Source of the DNA: Litoditis marina
Lineage: Eukaryota > Nematoda > Chromadorea > Rhabditida > Rhabditidae
NCBI GenBank assembly: GCA_964036275.1
Contig: OZ038437.1
Span: forward strand, 19,326,859 to 19,390,858
DNA length: 64,000 bases
Direction: 5' to 3'
The position numbers were made by a program, and so were the translations under genes. The notes beneath the pieces are model-generated. The model did no database searches, was not told the DNA's origin, and worked only from the letters and a program-made list of their open reading frames with translations. The number at the start of each line of letters is the position of its first letter. Position 1 is the first letter of the stretch. Positions 45,601 to 57,351 of this stretch are shown here, piece by piece.

Positions 45601-48600
45601 GAAACCGACTATAACCAACCTCATCCGGAAGTCCATCCGTCTTGCTGACTTCTCCGGCCAATTTGGGAATTCTGTCCAATTTCTCCATGTAACACGCATT
45701 CGTGCCGGTACCAACGATCACTCCCACCTGGAAAAAATCGATAAATGACTGAATAGGGAAAAAGAGCTGAACATACTCCAGTAAAGTTGTCCGAATAGCT
45801 AGAAAACTTCGCCTTTCGCCTATTTCGAGGCAAAATCTTACATTTTTAGGAAATTTTTTTCCTTTTGTGAAATAGTGAACATACTGGTGTATTCACGCAA
45901 TGATCGGGCAACTATGCAATTGTGCTAGCCCATCTCTGTCACACTCACAATTCCAATATAGCTACCGCAAGCCATATTACTAATCTCGTACCGGCCTATT
46001 TAGATGGTTAGTATACGAACTATTGGTATATTGGTTTATTTTGGACAGATTTAACCCAAGTATCAACATTTCCACTCACTGCCAACTGGTTTATTTATAT
46101 TATAATTGTAAACAAACATGTGTAAAGTTGTAAATATCGAAAATTCCCAACCTGACACGTGTTTTCCTTTTCCTTAAATGCGCATGCCATCAGAGTGCCA
46201 ACGGTGTCGTTTAGAACAGCCACCACATCGATGTCAATGTCCTGAAACAAAAATATGAGTATTGTAATAATTTAATATATAATATGGATTTTTTATAAAT
46301 GTGGTGAACGAAGAAACCATTGAAACAGCATGGAAAACCATCTGAAATGTTTCGCATGGAAAATGGGCACTTCTCGTAACCGAATTTTAATGCTTAAATG
46401 AACATCGCTACTTCCTAAAAGAATATAGTCGGTGATCTTCCATTTTTAACTTAGAGCAAAAGAATGGTAACCATACACCAGTAAGATCTGACCAAGCGGC
46501 AAAAAGTAAGCCGTTTTCAAATGTGAACACGTGAAAATTTAGAATTTTTTTTATCAAAAGTAGACCGATTTTCATGTTTTCGGCTGAAAAGTAGTCCGTT
46601 TTTCGAAACTTTCTGACCATTCGGACAATCTTGCTGGTGTATGATGGTAACTTTAGTGCCCAGGGCCCGAACACAGAAGAAACAATGACTAGCGTGCTAG
46701 GGAAACTGCACCGGGCCTAAGGTAACGCATTGTGATCAGAAGACGGGATGTGAAGACAGGTGACACAGAAGAAACCATCCCTACCGTACCTTTCTGCGTG
46801 CGCAAGCCTCCCGGAGCATGGTAACCACATCCGCTCCCTCCACTCCACTAGCATTGAATCCCTTGGTCCAATTGATCAGGCGAGCCCTGGAAATAAGGAA
46901 AATAACATTACATTTTGCGGCTAACCTATGATCATATACCGGTAAGGTCCGATTGTTCGACAGAAAGTGGTCCGTTTTTAGCTTCAAATACGTGATACTT
47001 AACGATTTTGTATCAGAAATAGAGAGATGTTAACGTTTTCGGCGGAAAGGTAGTCCGTTTCTCCATTTTGCTGACTATCCGGACAACTTTACCGGGGTAT
47101 GCCCATGAGTCGAAAACCTCAGGAATTTCGCGGCGACTCGCCGGCGATATTCGGTTGTCGCCACGGGGTCGCCGGCGAAATTTTGAGGTCGCCGGCGACT
47201 CGCCACTGAATTCCATAGAATTAAGCTCATAGATGGGATAGTGTCGGTTGGAGGGTTTGAACAGTTAAACATCCCCTCCGCCCACCAAAAAAAGCGAAAA
47301 GTTATAAGTCTCCCTAGATAATTACCCAATAAAAATAAACCCAGAGTTAGAGAAAAGTTATGGGTCCCTCGTCCCTATAGCCCAGTTAAAGGAAAATTGA
47401 TTACTTTTGATTATTGATTAAGAGAACCCATTAGGCTAAATTGAGTCGAGGTAAATCTTCTACTGAAAATGCTTATTATATAGAATACAGCTTATTGAAA
47501 ATGTAATTAATGTGTCAATAATAATCTGATCGAGGGTCTTTCCCAAAACCTGATGAACTGAGGAAAATTGGGTGAAACTGGCAGTTTCGGGGTGTCGCGG
47601 ATGAAAAAAGAGCGCGGGCTTTCACTTTTATTACCGCATAAAATACTAGGCCGTACATTATATGCCTCGTTTATAAAACTCTCAAAAATCTTTCAAACGC
47701 TGTCGTTCGTTCTTTCAATATCCATATTAAATAATTAAACTCCACAAAAAAGACGCGTCAATGTGAACTGACAGAGAGTTCAACCCTATTTCGAAGCACT
47801 CTGTCATCTATAAAATAGTGGGTGAACTGAGAAACGGTTGTTGAACTTGAAAAAACTGAAACTCGTCAAATTTATGAACCCACAAGAAATGGTCCCCTTT
47901 GAGCCCTTGACCTACCTAGTACCCAAGATATGACGACCTTTGACCTATCCAGTACCGCGGATAATGTGAACTTTGACCTACCTAGTAAGTCCCTCCTGTT
48001 GACATGGGAAGGAGAATGTGAATCCGAGGGGGAGTTTCTGCGCGTGCTTCAGATCGTGTTCCTCCATGAAACGGGCCATGCAGTCAGCGATGTGGTCGAA
48101 CAGCTGCGAATAACAACAAAAGTAAACAACAATAACAACAAACAAAAAGGAAACCACAACAAATGACAACAACTACATTAACTTGAGTAAGGTCTGACCA
48201 GTCACACTCTATGAAAAGGTAATAAAGTTTCGATTAAAACCATACATGAGGCGACTTTATTCTCCACAAAAAATTATTGAAAATCAGGTGTTTTATCTGG
48301 GTGTGGATTGTACGAACCTGGCCGGAAAGCCGGAAAATGAGGTTTTCACCAGTATAGGTGACATTTTTGAAACTTGGTCAGTTTAAACTCTCGATTTTGA
48401 AGAAAAACGGGTGATTCAATTTCCAATCCAACAAAGTCGCCCCACGTTTGATTAAAACACGTCAAATTTGACTTCCTTTCACGTTTTTTGAACCTTTTCA
48501 TTTTTGAGTCGCACCCCTCCAAAATTGTTCAAAACCGCGATGTTCATGAATTTTTGCTTTAAATATCAGTACTTCTATACTAATTTTGCTGTTTTTTAAC

Positions 48601-49952
48601 TCGCTACCCCGTACTTTTCGTAAATTATTTCGCAACCCTCCATATTATAAGAGACCTTGGCGGTGTATGGGTCTTTACGAAGCAATAAGGAACGTGCTGG
48701 ATACAAGACAGCTTTCATAGAAAAGATAACGAACCGCCTCTCCGGTGCCCCTCATGAATGTTTCCGGAACGCGGAAGATCTTTCCGGTCATCTCGGCCTC
48801 CCTTCCGTGTAGGCGAATCAGAAGGACCCGGAAATTGGTCCCGCCCAGATCAGAGCCAGAAAATCCCCGTTTTCCGTTCCGTTCGGGACGGCTCGAACGA
48901 ATGATGGGAGCAATTTTGACGGCGGCATGGAGGCTGAAAAAAGATTATTAAAATTATACAAATTTGAGACCAGCTTCTCACCAAATATTCTATTGATCCC
49001 CTAAAGCTTGAAAAATGAGCAATCACCTAATTGAGCATGTGTGGTTATTAGCGTACGAGATACAGACGGTGGCATACTGTAGATCTCATTTAGCTGTTGT
49101 GCAAACCAATATTCACGTTATTGTTATCTTTTCAATATGAGCTAGTACCTGGATACAACCATGACACACACCTACCAGTAAGGAAGAACTATTCTTATAT
49201 AGAAGCAATTCTCGAATTCTTATCATACCCTAAATGCTCAGCGTTTGAGAAACCCCAAGAAATTATAGGTGAACAACAATTTTCAAATTAGCCTTAAACC
49301 AATCAGTTCTTCTATGTTTGACATTAACAGGCGTGTTTCTAAATGCATAGGGTGTTCAGGAGCCCCTATTCAGGAAATTTCCAAAAACCAGCTCGTGAAT
49401 TGAGTATTTAGCGAGATTTCAGTTATTCATCAATTTCATAGCGTAAATCCTGGATAAAACGTACCAGTCTCCTTGGCGAGTCCCTTGTTCATACTGGCCT
49501 CCATAGAAGACATCATCCGCCGGAGTTGGTCATCATTGACCACCAAACTGCGACACACATCCTGGATCTGGAAATAAGAAATAAATTAGAAGAATACAAA
49601 ATAAACGTTTCTTAAAATAAAACATACAGGCAGGAGACCTTTCCTTGCCAGCCATGATTTGTGAAAAGTCCCAGTTTACTATTTATCACACTTTTGTTTC
49701 GATCTCTCCTCAAACCCTCACAATTTTCACTCCTCTCTCTCTCTCTCTCGCACACTCTCCTTCTTTAGTCTCTACCCTTTTTCTCTCTTTCTCTACACTC
49801 TCGCCCTCCTCTCTACACCCCCCCCCTCTCTCTCATTTCTCTCTCTCTCTGCATACCCGATCTCTAACTGTGGCCATACGAGGGGGTTTCTCGAACACGA
49901 AGTCTCCAAGAGACCGGACTGCATCATTGTAAGCATCGAATACCATAGCCAT
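42657..49952 (-). CDS. HK: Hexokinase, 12 coding exons, about 491 aa, with a 1-nt frameshift in exon 3
   Basis: Phosphorylates glucose to glucose-6-phosphate with ATP, first step of glycolysis, cytosolic. Exons: 49952-49869, 49567-49465, 48933-48735, 48103-47982, 46886-46790, 46241-46152, 45727-45620, 45081-44969, 44595-44443, 43930-43802, 43411-43252, 42773-42657 (stop TAG). Landmarks in order: [23 protein letters not shown], phosphate loop [57 protein letters not shown] with catalytic Asp near residue 214, [58 protein letters not shown] and [12 protein letters not shown]. The length is that of a single 50-kDa unit, as usual for invertebrates. Exon 3 is one base short: after DFLAL (near 48851) the frame shifts, so DLGG is read in the next frame; uncorrected, translation would stop after about 100 residues. 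Everything else is intact, so a sequencing or assembly error is as likely as a real mutation. The ATG lies 3 nt after a TATACAG acceptor. Confidence 0.93.
42781..42898 (-). mobile_element. MITE copy C
   Basis: TACTGTTAGTCAACTGCATA, then ACGTAAAACTAATTAAACAC, CAGAAACGTGCAATGACAAA, GTGCACGATGCC and a right end CAATTTACTTCTAA. It sits in the last hexokinase intron, eight bases after the acceptor side of the final exon. Confidence 0.8.
44622..44765 (+). mobile_element. TA-flanked MITE (Tc1/mariner-like ends), copy
   Basis: Left end TACACTAGTAAGGTCCGACC, interior with AACACGTCAAAATTGAAGAT and TTTTTCATCAAAAGTATATC, right end TTCGGACAACTTTACTGGTTA. Lies in a hexokinase intron. Superfamily inferred only from the TA flank. 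Confidence 0.7.
46474..46641 (+). mobile_element. TA-flanked MITE (Tc1/mariner-like ends), best copy
   Basis: Left end TACACCAGTAAGATCTGACC, right end GGACAATCTTGCTGGTGTA: inverted repeats of about 17 bp next to TA. Interior has GTGAACACGTGAAAATT and TCAAAAGTAGACCGATTTTC followed by AGTAGTCCGTTTTTCG. Inserted in the hexokinase intron between exons 5 and 6. Confidence 0.85.
46937..47099 (+). mobile_element. TA-flanked MITE (Tc1/mariner-like ends), copy
   Basis: Left end TACCGGTAAGGTCCGATTG, right end CCGGACAACTTTACCGGGGTA. Interior TGGTCCGTTTTTAGCTTCAA and TTCGGCGGAAAGGTAGTCCG align with the 46474 copy. Lies in the hexokinase intron between exons 4 and 5. Confidence 0.8.
47129..47208 (+). repeat. 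Cluster of TCGCCGGCGA palindromes in a hexokinase intron
   Basis: The 10-bp palindrome TCGCCGGCGA occurs three times within about 80 bp, interleaved with GGCGACTCGCC and a partial GTCGCC, in otherwise AT-rich intron sequence. Confidence 0.8.
47231..47398 (+). repeat. Dispersed repeat shared with 13486-13652
   Basis: GATGGGATAGTGTCGGTTGG, GTTATAAGTCTCCCTAGATA and TAGCCCAGTTAAAGGAAAAT parallel the copy in the ZFR-like gene. Confidence 0.65.
48195..48480 (+). repeat. Dispersed palindromic repeat, copy in hexokinase intron
   Basis: Starts near AAGGTCTGACCAGTCACAC, with AATCAGGTGTTTTATCTGGG and GAAAAACGGGTGATTCAATT; parallels 4310-4560 and, more weakly, 660-780. Confidence 0.55.
49735..49855 (+). 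repeat. CT microsatellite in hexokinase intron 1
   Basis: CTCTCT tract broken by C runs, ending 14 nt before the donor side of the first coding exon. Confidence 0.85.
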
Positions 49953-52120
49953 GAGCTGTATAGAGAGAGAATGTACTTTGTGGTTTAGTCAAAAAATGAT
50001 GCAAATTGAAAGAAACAAAGAAAACATAATTATCAAGTAGAATCAGGTAAGATACAGTAAATGATCTAGATGGTTGCGTATTGAAGTGTACAAATTAGCG
50101 GAAAAGAGAGAGAGAGAAATAAAGAGAGGGAGAATAGAGAAAGTGATGAGACCATGAGAACTGAACAATTTAAACTGAGATTCGAAAAGGTGTTCACTCT
50201 ACCAGTCAAAACATTGCAAAGATTTCCGCGATAGTGGCCCACATGTGGTCAGCTATTTGTCATTGATTCTTGGCTACATGTCCGATTGGTCACCCTTTAT
50301 TGTGAATAACACGTAATCCAATCGAATAGTTCTCCACAATTCCACACTAGCGTATTACTATTCTTCAAAAGAAAACCTAATTTTCTATTAAAATTACATA
50401 GTTTCCATCAGATATGGTATGATCTGGAACATTCCCAGGTTTAGTCTACCGGAAAGAGGGTTCGCTTCGAATTTTCCGGAATTTTCATTAAAATATAAAG
50501 TTCACGAATACTAAACCAATTAAATTGTTATATCAATTCGATAATTTTAGTGTTGTTGAACGCTCTGTTAAAGGCGAGTTGGAGTCAGTTAATAAATAAA
50601 TAAATGATTATCTTCATTTTGAGAGAGGTTGGAGCGAACTAGAACGACAAAGGAGTCATAGAATGACCGCAGATGATACCATTGGGGGCGGGGCGGTAGA
50701 TCAGGGAGAGAGAAGCCAATGGAAGAGAGACAGACGATCAGAGAAAATCATCAAAAGTAATGGATTTTGATGAAAAAAGACTACGCGATCAAGATCCACA
50801 TGGTCATAACGATGTCTCGAGGATAAATCGAAGAATTATGAAACGAGAAACCCAGCAGGAACTATTGAGAAATTACAAAAATAGATCAAAAAGCTAATTT
50901 TTTTGCACCGCGCGAGTGCATTTGAAATTTTGGTGTTGCCGCCAAAACAAAGTCGTGTGAGGACCAGTTGCCTGTGAGCGCGGGAATTATCAAAATTCAA
51001 AATTACACAATTCTAAAATTTTAGTCGATTTTAAAAACGTACGTCGGTCGCTTTATCGAGAAAATAGTTTTTCCGTTGATACATAAGCTCATTCAAGTAT
51101 TATCGACACTAAATTTATCTCTGAATCGTGGATTACTTGAATATTCAAAGTTAAAAAAGTGTAAAGTTCACTTTGCGACCAAATAGCTATTTACGCGAAT
51201 TTATCTTACAACAGAAACCATAACATATGACGTAATTGACCTGGTGCCCGTATATGATTTACAACTACCCGGATGTGACACAAATTGGCCCAATACTATA
51301 CTCGTAATCGATCCTACGTGGACTTTGTATGGTACAAACACGTGTTCAAATTTTTTTTCATGTGCTTTCACATTCATTTCTATTGCTTCTGTAGCTGGTT
51401 TTTAAGCAAACGTTGATGTGATAATGAAAATAATTGAGGCAGCAAATAGAGGTCAATCCTAGTAGTTACCAGCTACATAAATCTGGTAAACCAAATGGAT
51501 TTTCGAATTGTTGCCGGGAAAACAGGTAGTTTTTGAACGGACTTGGCTTGGTTTTATTGGTTCTGAACCATCTTGTTACCGCAATTTGATGAGAGCGAGT
51601 TTCGTTATGAAACTATGCGAGTGGTTCTTCAAAATTTTTGCAACTCAAGCGCAGTTTTTACTGTGCGAATGTCCTTTGGTATTTGGGATGATCTAACTAG
51701 CTTTTTACACGCTATTCACAAATCTAACCTCTCAGTTTCTGGACTTCCGGAAGGTATGCGTATACTTCGCTTATCAGAACAGAAAGAGTGAACATTCACA
51801 CCGAAACTGAGAGCTACAGTACCCCATTCAACGTTGTGGACGCGAGCATAAGCTCTAGATGTTTAACTGTTTATTTCGTCTGTGTTTCCACCTTGATTAG
51901 TCCCCCACGTGGAAAGTAGACTGTACTTAGCACGTGTTTCAGGTCATTTGTTTTATTCTGATCTATGGTCTGCCCTTTTCTGTCGAATTTTCCATATAAA
52001 CAGTGGATTCAGATGAAAAGTGGTCGTTCTTTGGAGTTGTCATCCGATATCTAAACTGTGCGATTGAACTCGCTAGACAGTAGACCAAGACACAAAAAAT
52101 GAGAGCGTTGGCTAATTGGG

Positions 52121-52138
52121 GGGGGGGGGGGGGGGGGT
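52121..52138 (+). repeat. Poly-G run
   Basis: A run of 18 guanines, flanked by TTGGCTAATT and TTGAAATATAATGG. Confidence 0.85.
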
Positions 52139-52348
52139 TGAAATATAATGGTCATTTATGTTATATGGGAGAAAGAATAAGGGATTGAGTGGTATATAGA
52201 ATCCTTAACCTACAGAAGTATTTGATTCATAATCGTCAGAAAAACCACTTTTTGAAAATTTCAATTCCTAATACTACTTTGTTACACCAGAACATAGAAA
52301 GAAACTTATTGGGCTGAGTTCACGCTTTCACACGCGAAGGATACCTAT

Positions 52349-52402
52349 CGATTGAGCGCGCAGATGTGATATCTGACCTCGTAGGCTCAATCGATAGCTA
52401 TG
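52349..52402 (+). repeat. Short inverted repeat
   Basis: CTATCGATTGAGC and GCTCAATCGATAG (13-bp exact arms) separated by about 29 bp; a stable hairpin with no coding context. Confidence 0.8.
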
Positions 52403-53271
52403 TTTAGCACGTGTGCACCTCAACCGAACGAATCTAGAAGCTCGAAGTTGAAATGTTGAAACAATCACCAAATTAGGTGTGCTCTTTCTAGTCCTACAAT
52501 TAATAGATAGAATATATTGAACGACTAGTGGGATACACATAATTTTTCAACAACAATGTAATTTTCAAGGGCGAAACTTGGAAAATGCGAAAAGTTTCCT
52601 TGAAAACAGAAGCTCAAATAAGTTGTTCTATGAGGCTATAGAGTGTAGACGGCATAAAAGATCAGAGAATTGCGAGAGAGTGTGTCATTAGAAGAGACGC
52701 AGGAAGCTGGGTGCGTTCGTTGATGTTCATGTAAATTCCCGTCGAGTGGGCGTATTGAACGCTTTTTTGAATTATGCTTATTGTGTCTGAACAAACAATA
52801 GGGTGGCATGTTCGAAAAAGAGTTCGCGCGGGAAATATGAGAGAAACTGGTAGGTCAAAACAGTGAAAGAGTGAGAGAACAGCTAGAGACAATGAATTCG
52901 AGGAGAGTTCAGACAACTATAGTTCGATTCATTCCCACTGAGACTCCTTGGCATCGTGCCAAGATTTTCGGATGACTATTTCTCAGAGCAGACATGAGCA
53001 TTCCGAAAACGTTTTCGTTGACGTGTTCTCGTAAAACTGAACAAGCAATGACAAAAAATTACAGTTTTTTGAACAACTCCAAAGTGATGAAAAATAGCCC
53101 GGAAAATTCAATGGGCACGCTGCCAAAGTCTCAGTGGGAATGACCGGAACTATAACCAATATTTTGAACATATAAGATACAAAGGATCTAAAAGTTCACT
53201 CAGAGTTGGCTTGAAGAAAGTTAGAGTGCATGTTTTCTCACTTTTTCAACGTTTCACATGAACATTGCTTG

Positions 53272-53277
53272 AGAGAG

Positions 53278-53327
<50 letters not shown>

Positions 53328-53372
53328 AGAGAGAGATGGAGAGAGAAAGGAAGATGAAGGGAGAGAGGAAAA
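53272..53372 (+). repeat. GA microsatellite
   Basis: GAGAGA tract with AAAGAGA variants. Confidence 0.9.
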
Positions 53373-53610
53373 GAGATAGGGCAGGTGAAAAGTTTGTTGG
53401 TCTAAAATGTTTCCTATAAATAGTCGACAAAGTGTCGCGAATTACCACCCCCGCGAACTTCCAATTTCCCCCCGCTAACCAAATAAATGTTTGTTATTTT
53501 GATGTCTGGCCGAGCCATTTCGAGCCAGTGTTGAAAGAAGAATGACGTGGACTACACATATAGTTCTGGTCATTTACAAGTGAACTTTTACAGTGCCAAA
53601 TGTATGTTAT

Positions 53611-53797
53611 AGTCGTCGCCAACGGAAAGGCGGGAGGGTACTGTATATCTCACTTTCCGCTGTGTACGCACACATGTCTTCGATTCCGAAGCCTGCCTGT
53701 TATGTGCTCTAATAGCGCAGTGGTTAGCGCCCTGCTTCGAAACTTTTGCTAACAGATTCGATTCCGGCGAGAGACAGAAATTTATATATTTGGCACG
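53611..53797 (+). repeat. SINE-like repeat copy, tRNA-derived
   Basis: TATAGTCGTCGCCAACGGAA, GGGAGGGTACTGTATATCTC, GTGTACGCACACATGTCTTC, A box TAATAGCGCAGTGGTTAGCG, B box AGATTCGATTCCGG and tail TTATATATTTGGCAC. Immediately followed by MITE copy D. Confidence 0.88.
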
Positions 53798-53801
53798 ACG
53801 C

Positions 53802-53937
53802 TATATGCGATTAGTCAATTGCACAGCCACGTGAAGCATGTTAAACACAGCAGAACTCAGAAGCGTGCATTGACAAAGTGCACGATGCCTGATTAGAATG
53901 CTAACTTTACGTGAATATTCAATTTACTTCTAGTATA
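53802..53937 (-). mobile_element. MITE copy D
   Basis: Left GATTAGTCAATTGCACAGCC, ACGTGAAGCATGTTAAACAC, GTGCATTGACAAAGTGCACG, right TTACGTGAATATTCAATTTA to CTAGTATA. Near full length. Confidence 0.85.
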
Positions 53938-54062
53938 ATCGAGTTTTCCCAACAAAAATTGCTATATGCGGGTCTAGATCATTAACTTACGTACTTGCGT
54001 GGTAAGTTGTAAGGTTTGAAACTTATTGACATAAAGTTATTGCCAATCTTTTTTTCTGAGTA

Positions 54063-54205
54063 CGTATGCCCGGCATCTTCATCCCGTCCTGCGTCTCTCG
54101 CTCTGCCTCACTATTTCTCGTCTCTAACATCCCAGCGGATATGAACAGAGAAATAGCGTATATTTGAGGAGACGCAGAATGGGATGAAGGTGCCGGGATC
54201 ATCTA
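54063..54205 (+). mobile_element. Foldback MITE with GTCCTGCGTCTC arms, copy 1
   Basis: Left arm CCCGGCATCTTCATCCCGTC then CTGCGTCTC and CACTATTTCTC; right arm GAGAAATAGCG, GAGGAGACGCAGAATGGGAT, GAAGGTGCCGGGA, bounded by TACGTA-like sequence on both sides. Confidence 0.85.
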
Positions 54206-54929
54206 GCATACGTACCCTGAAATCCAGTGAACCACGTGACCAATCCAAAAGGATTTTTATTACGTCACAAATCCAGAAACCGTACTGCTTTTAGCATTGA
54301 AATGCACACGATTCGCCTGGTAAAAGAGATCCGCCAAACGATAAAAAAGCAGTGGGAGAGTATTGAAAAACATTGCAAAAGCATGGTAAATCGTGTAAAA
54401 GTCATACTTTTTCCTAGAAATAGATTGGAAGAAGTTCGGAAATTTACGGAGAAAATTTGAAAAAAGTTTTCCGAAAACTCTCACCCTCTGCACATGACTC
54501 CAACGCGTTCCCCAGGTGTGCAAAAATTTTCTTTTCCTTTTCTCCAAATTTGCCAACTGCAAAATTTTGATTTCCAAATCAATATTAATAAAAAAAACTA
54601 TACTTTTCGTTACGGGCTCGTGAACTCCTACAGTACGACATTGAAACTTTCAACATGTTTCATGACATCCATTTAGAGTTAGTGAAATGCAAGATTTGCT
54701 CCTGAAGTTAAAATGGAGAAATTACTTGAACTACTTTCGAACTTTAACTTGAACTTGATCTGTAGTAGAGAGAACTAGAGGAAGAATGTTCAAACTAGAA
54801 ACTTATGAAGTAAAAAGTTTTCCTCAAAGTGAAAAAGGAAGAAACATTGAACATATAAAGTGAAGACTTTTCCGACTTTTACTAGAGATATGAAGTAAAA
54901 CATATGTTTGAAGTAGAAATATTTCTTAG

Positions 54930-55540
54930 AAATAAGAGAGAGAAGAGGATATAAAGAGAGAGAGATTGATAGAAGGAGAGAGATAGAGAGAGATAGAGAG
55001 AGATTGAGAGAGTGGAGATAATTTGAGATTCTATATCTAGCCAGAACAACTGAACCCCACGTGGGTGGTTTTTGGTTGTCTGCGCGCGTTTGCTAAGATT
55101 ATGATGTCATTTGCGGGTAGACTGATATGACGTGTCAGGGAGAGAGAGAAAGAGAGAGAGAGAAGGGGGGGGGGGGGGAGAAAGAGAGGGGGAGAAAGGG
55201 GGGGGGGGAGAAAGAAAGGAAGAGATAGAGATAGAGAGAGAGAATGGAAGAGAGAGGGATAGAGAGAGAAAGAGAGAGATGCGGGAGATAGAGAGAAGAG
55301 AGAGATAGAGAAAGGGGAGAAGCAGAGAAAGAGACAGGGATCTGCAAAACTGGAATGATAGTCATCACTAAGATATGTGGAATATGGGACATTCTGTTGA
55401 CGGTTATCTCGTAATGATAGATTATATATATCATTCGGATGTATGACGTGAGGAGAGAGAGAAAGAGAGAGATAGAGAAGGAGAGAGAGAGGGGAAGAGA
55501 CAGCAGACAGAGAGAGAGAGAGAGAGAGAGGCGACGAGAG

Positions 55541-55608
<68 letters not shown>

Positions 55609-55622
55609 GAGAGAGAGACAAT
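54930..55622 (+). repeat. GA-rich microsatellite complex
   Basis: GA tracts at 54930-55020, 55137-55335 and 55452-55622 with G runs (55167-55178, 55200-55209). They create long Ser/Leu-only or Arg/Glu-only frames on both strands that are not genes. Confidence 0.95.
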
Positions 55623-56407
55623 AGATAAAGAGAGTTAAACGAGTGGACTTCCTACCGACCACGTGACCAGAACCGGCATTGCAATCAGGGAACCAGAGAA
55701 CTTGCATGGTGAAACGAGATCTACATCATTATTCAGCTGATACAATTCAAGGTGAAGATACTAACTATAAGGAGTGACTAAATATTGGTTGTAGTTTGAG
55801 GTCATGTGCAGGGATACCCCAGAATGCAGAAAACCTGAGTCTCTCCGTCAAGCAACTATTTCGCAGAACTTTTATGTCAAAAATTGTGCAAACTTCACAT
55901 GTTTTGAGATAAAAGGCCATAGGCCATTGGGATACTGATGCAGAGGGCCCTACTCCTCCCTTATAAACATCTCATGGATAATCGCATTCCCGCGGAAATT
56001 GGGCTACGTGCAGCTACGTTCATATTTGAGATTTGGGGGACAGATTAAAGATTTAAAGAGATAAAATTATGAGTCAGGCGGAAATATGTTAGTCATCCAA
56101 TGATCCTCAAGAGCTGAACGTGAAAAGTTTCATACTTTTCCTCTGATACATCTTTGTTTTTAGTTGATTAGTAATGAACAAACTACCCTTGAATTATATG
56201 AACACCGGAACATTTCCACTTTCACTCATTGTTCTTTCTGGGCGATTTCTCAATTTTGACTGTAAACGACGAAATCAAAGAACAGACACACTTGAGATAG
56301 GGCAACATATGCCGTCTAGACGAAGAGACAAACCCTATCACCAGTGAAACAACTAGGTTTTTCCATTTTCCAGGCGCGGTAGCGAACCCTCAAAAACCTG
56401 CCACGTA

Positions 56408-56660
56408 GCATAAGGTCTCATGAGATTCTATCGACTGCTAAGCGTCACCATCAGAAGTTCGAGAGTAGCTCATGAGGTGTTGAGAAGGTTCTCATGAGAA
56501 ATGCATATGTTGTTCTCATGAGGTTGGATGGATTGCTACGTCGCCAGTGAAACAACTAGGCTCTAATGTTGTGCAGGCACAGCGGCTATCTCTCAAAATT
56601 CTCATGACAAATCAGATAAGGTGCTCATGAGAAGGTCATGAACTTCTCATGAGGTTAAAA
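56408..56660 (+). repeat. Tandem block with repeated CTCATGAG palindromes
   Basis: CTCATGAG, or CTCATGA with one change, occurs eight or more times in 250 bp. CAGTGAAACAACTAGG occurs at 56342 and 56545, and a diverged version at 56844, marking units of about 200-300 bp. Confidence 0.8.
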
Positions 56661-57170
56661 GGATGCTAGCCGGCCAATAAAACAAACTGATCTAGCGTAA
56701 ATTCAAGCAATGAAGTTGACCTGGGGATCTGTCTCTGATTTTATCGAAGAAAACACAGCTGAAACACAGTGCTACAGTATACTCTCATATCGTTCAGACG
56801 ACCACTATGAAATGTGAGTTACACTAGAATGTAGAATACCAACTAGTAAAACAACCAGCCTCTACAGTTTTGTAGGTAGTAATACAACCACTGGAGATAG
56901 CAGTGGTAATCTGTCTCTGAGTTGGCGTCAGCGGCTATTTAATCTGATTCGGTAGGCGGAAAGGAAAACATTGTACGTGGGGGGATGGGTTACATTTGTA
57001 AAAGAGATCAGCTTTTGGCGGCAATGGAAAAAAGTTCAAACAGATAGTGAACACGATCTATGCTCTCGATGAAGAAAAGTCAGCTAGTTGGGAGTAAAGA
57101 AACTGAAACTTCACGTATAGCAAGTCACACAAATTCGGACGTAGCACGGCGCTCTCACATACAGCTTTAT

Positions 57171-57351
57171 AGTCGTCGCCAACGGAAAAGCGGGAGGGTA
57201 CTGTATATCTCACTTTCCGCTGTGTACGCACACATGTCTTCGTTTCCAAAGCTTTCTGGTCATGTGCTCTATAGCGCAGTGGTTAGCGCCCTGCTACCTA
57301 ACTTTTGCTCGCAGGTTCGATTCCGGCTAGAGACTTATATATTTGGCACTC
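57171..57351 (+). repeat. SINE-like repeat copy, tRNA-derived
   Basis: TATAGTCGTCGCCAACGGAA, GGGAGGGTACTGTATATCTC, A box CTATAGCGCAGTGGTTAGCG, B box AGGTTCGATTCCGG, tail CTTATATATTTGGCACTC. Confidence 0.88.

Noticed and set aside
48849..48933. Two compensating frameshifts in hexokinase exon 3 (an alternative frame reads LHAAVK near the exon start).
   Set aside because: Exon 2 ends in phase 1 and delivers the frame [13 protein letters not shown] with family-typical length, so only one frameshift near 48851 is needed.
53700..53780. Functional tRNA genes at the A/B-box modules (1493, 32797, 53704, 57258, 58652).
   Set aside because: Acceptor stems do not pair, and four modules are embedded in the same 180-190-bp repeat with a common non-tRNA head and tail, so they are SINE-like.
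55037..55707. Open frames of about 190 codons made almost entirely of Ser/Leu (minus strand), and Arg/Glu frames on the plus strand.
   Set aside because: They are translations of GA/CT dinucleotide microsatellite with no splice, start or domain support; the same applies at 31466-31738, 31728-32051, 53254-53448 and 61479-62041.
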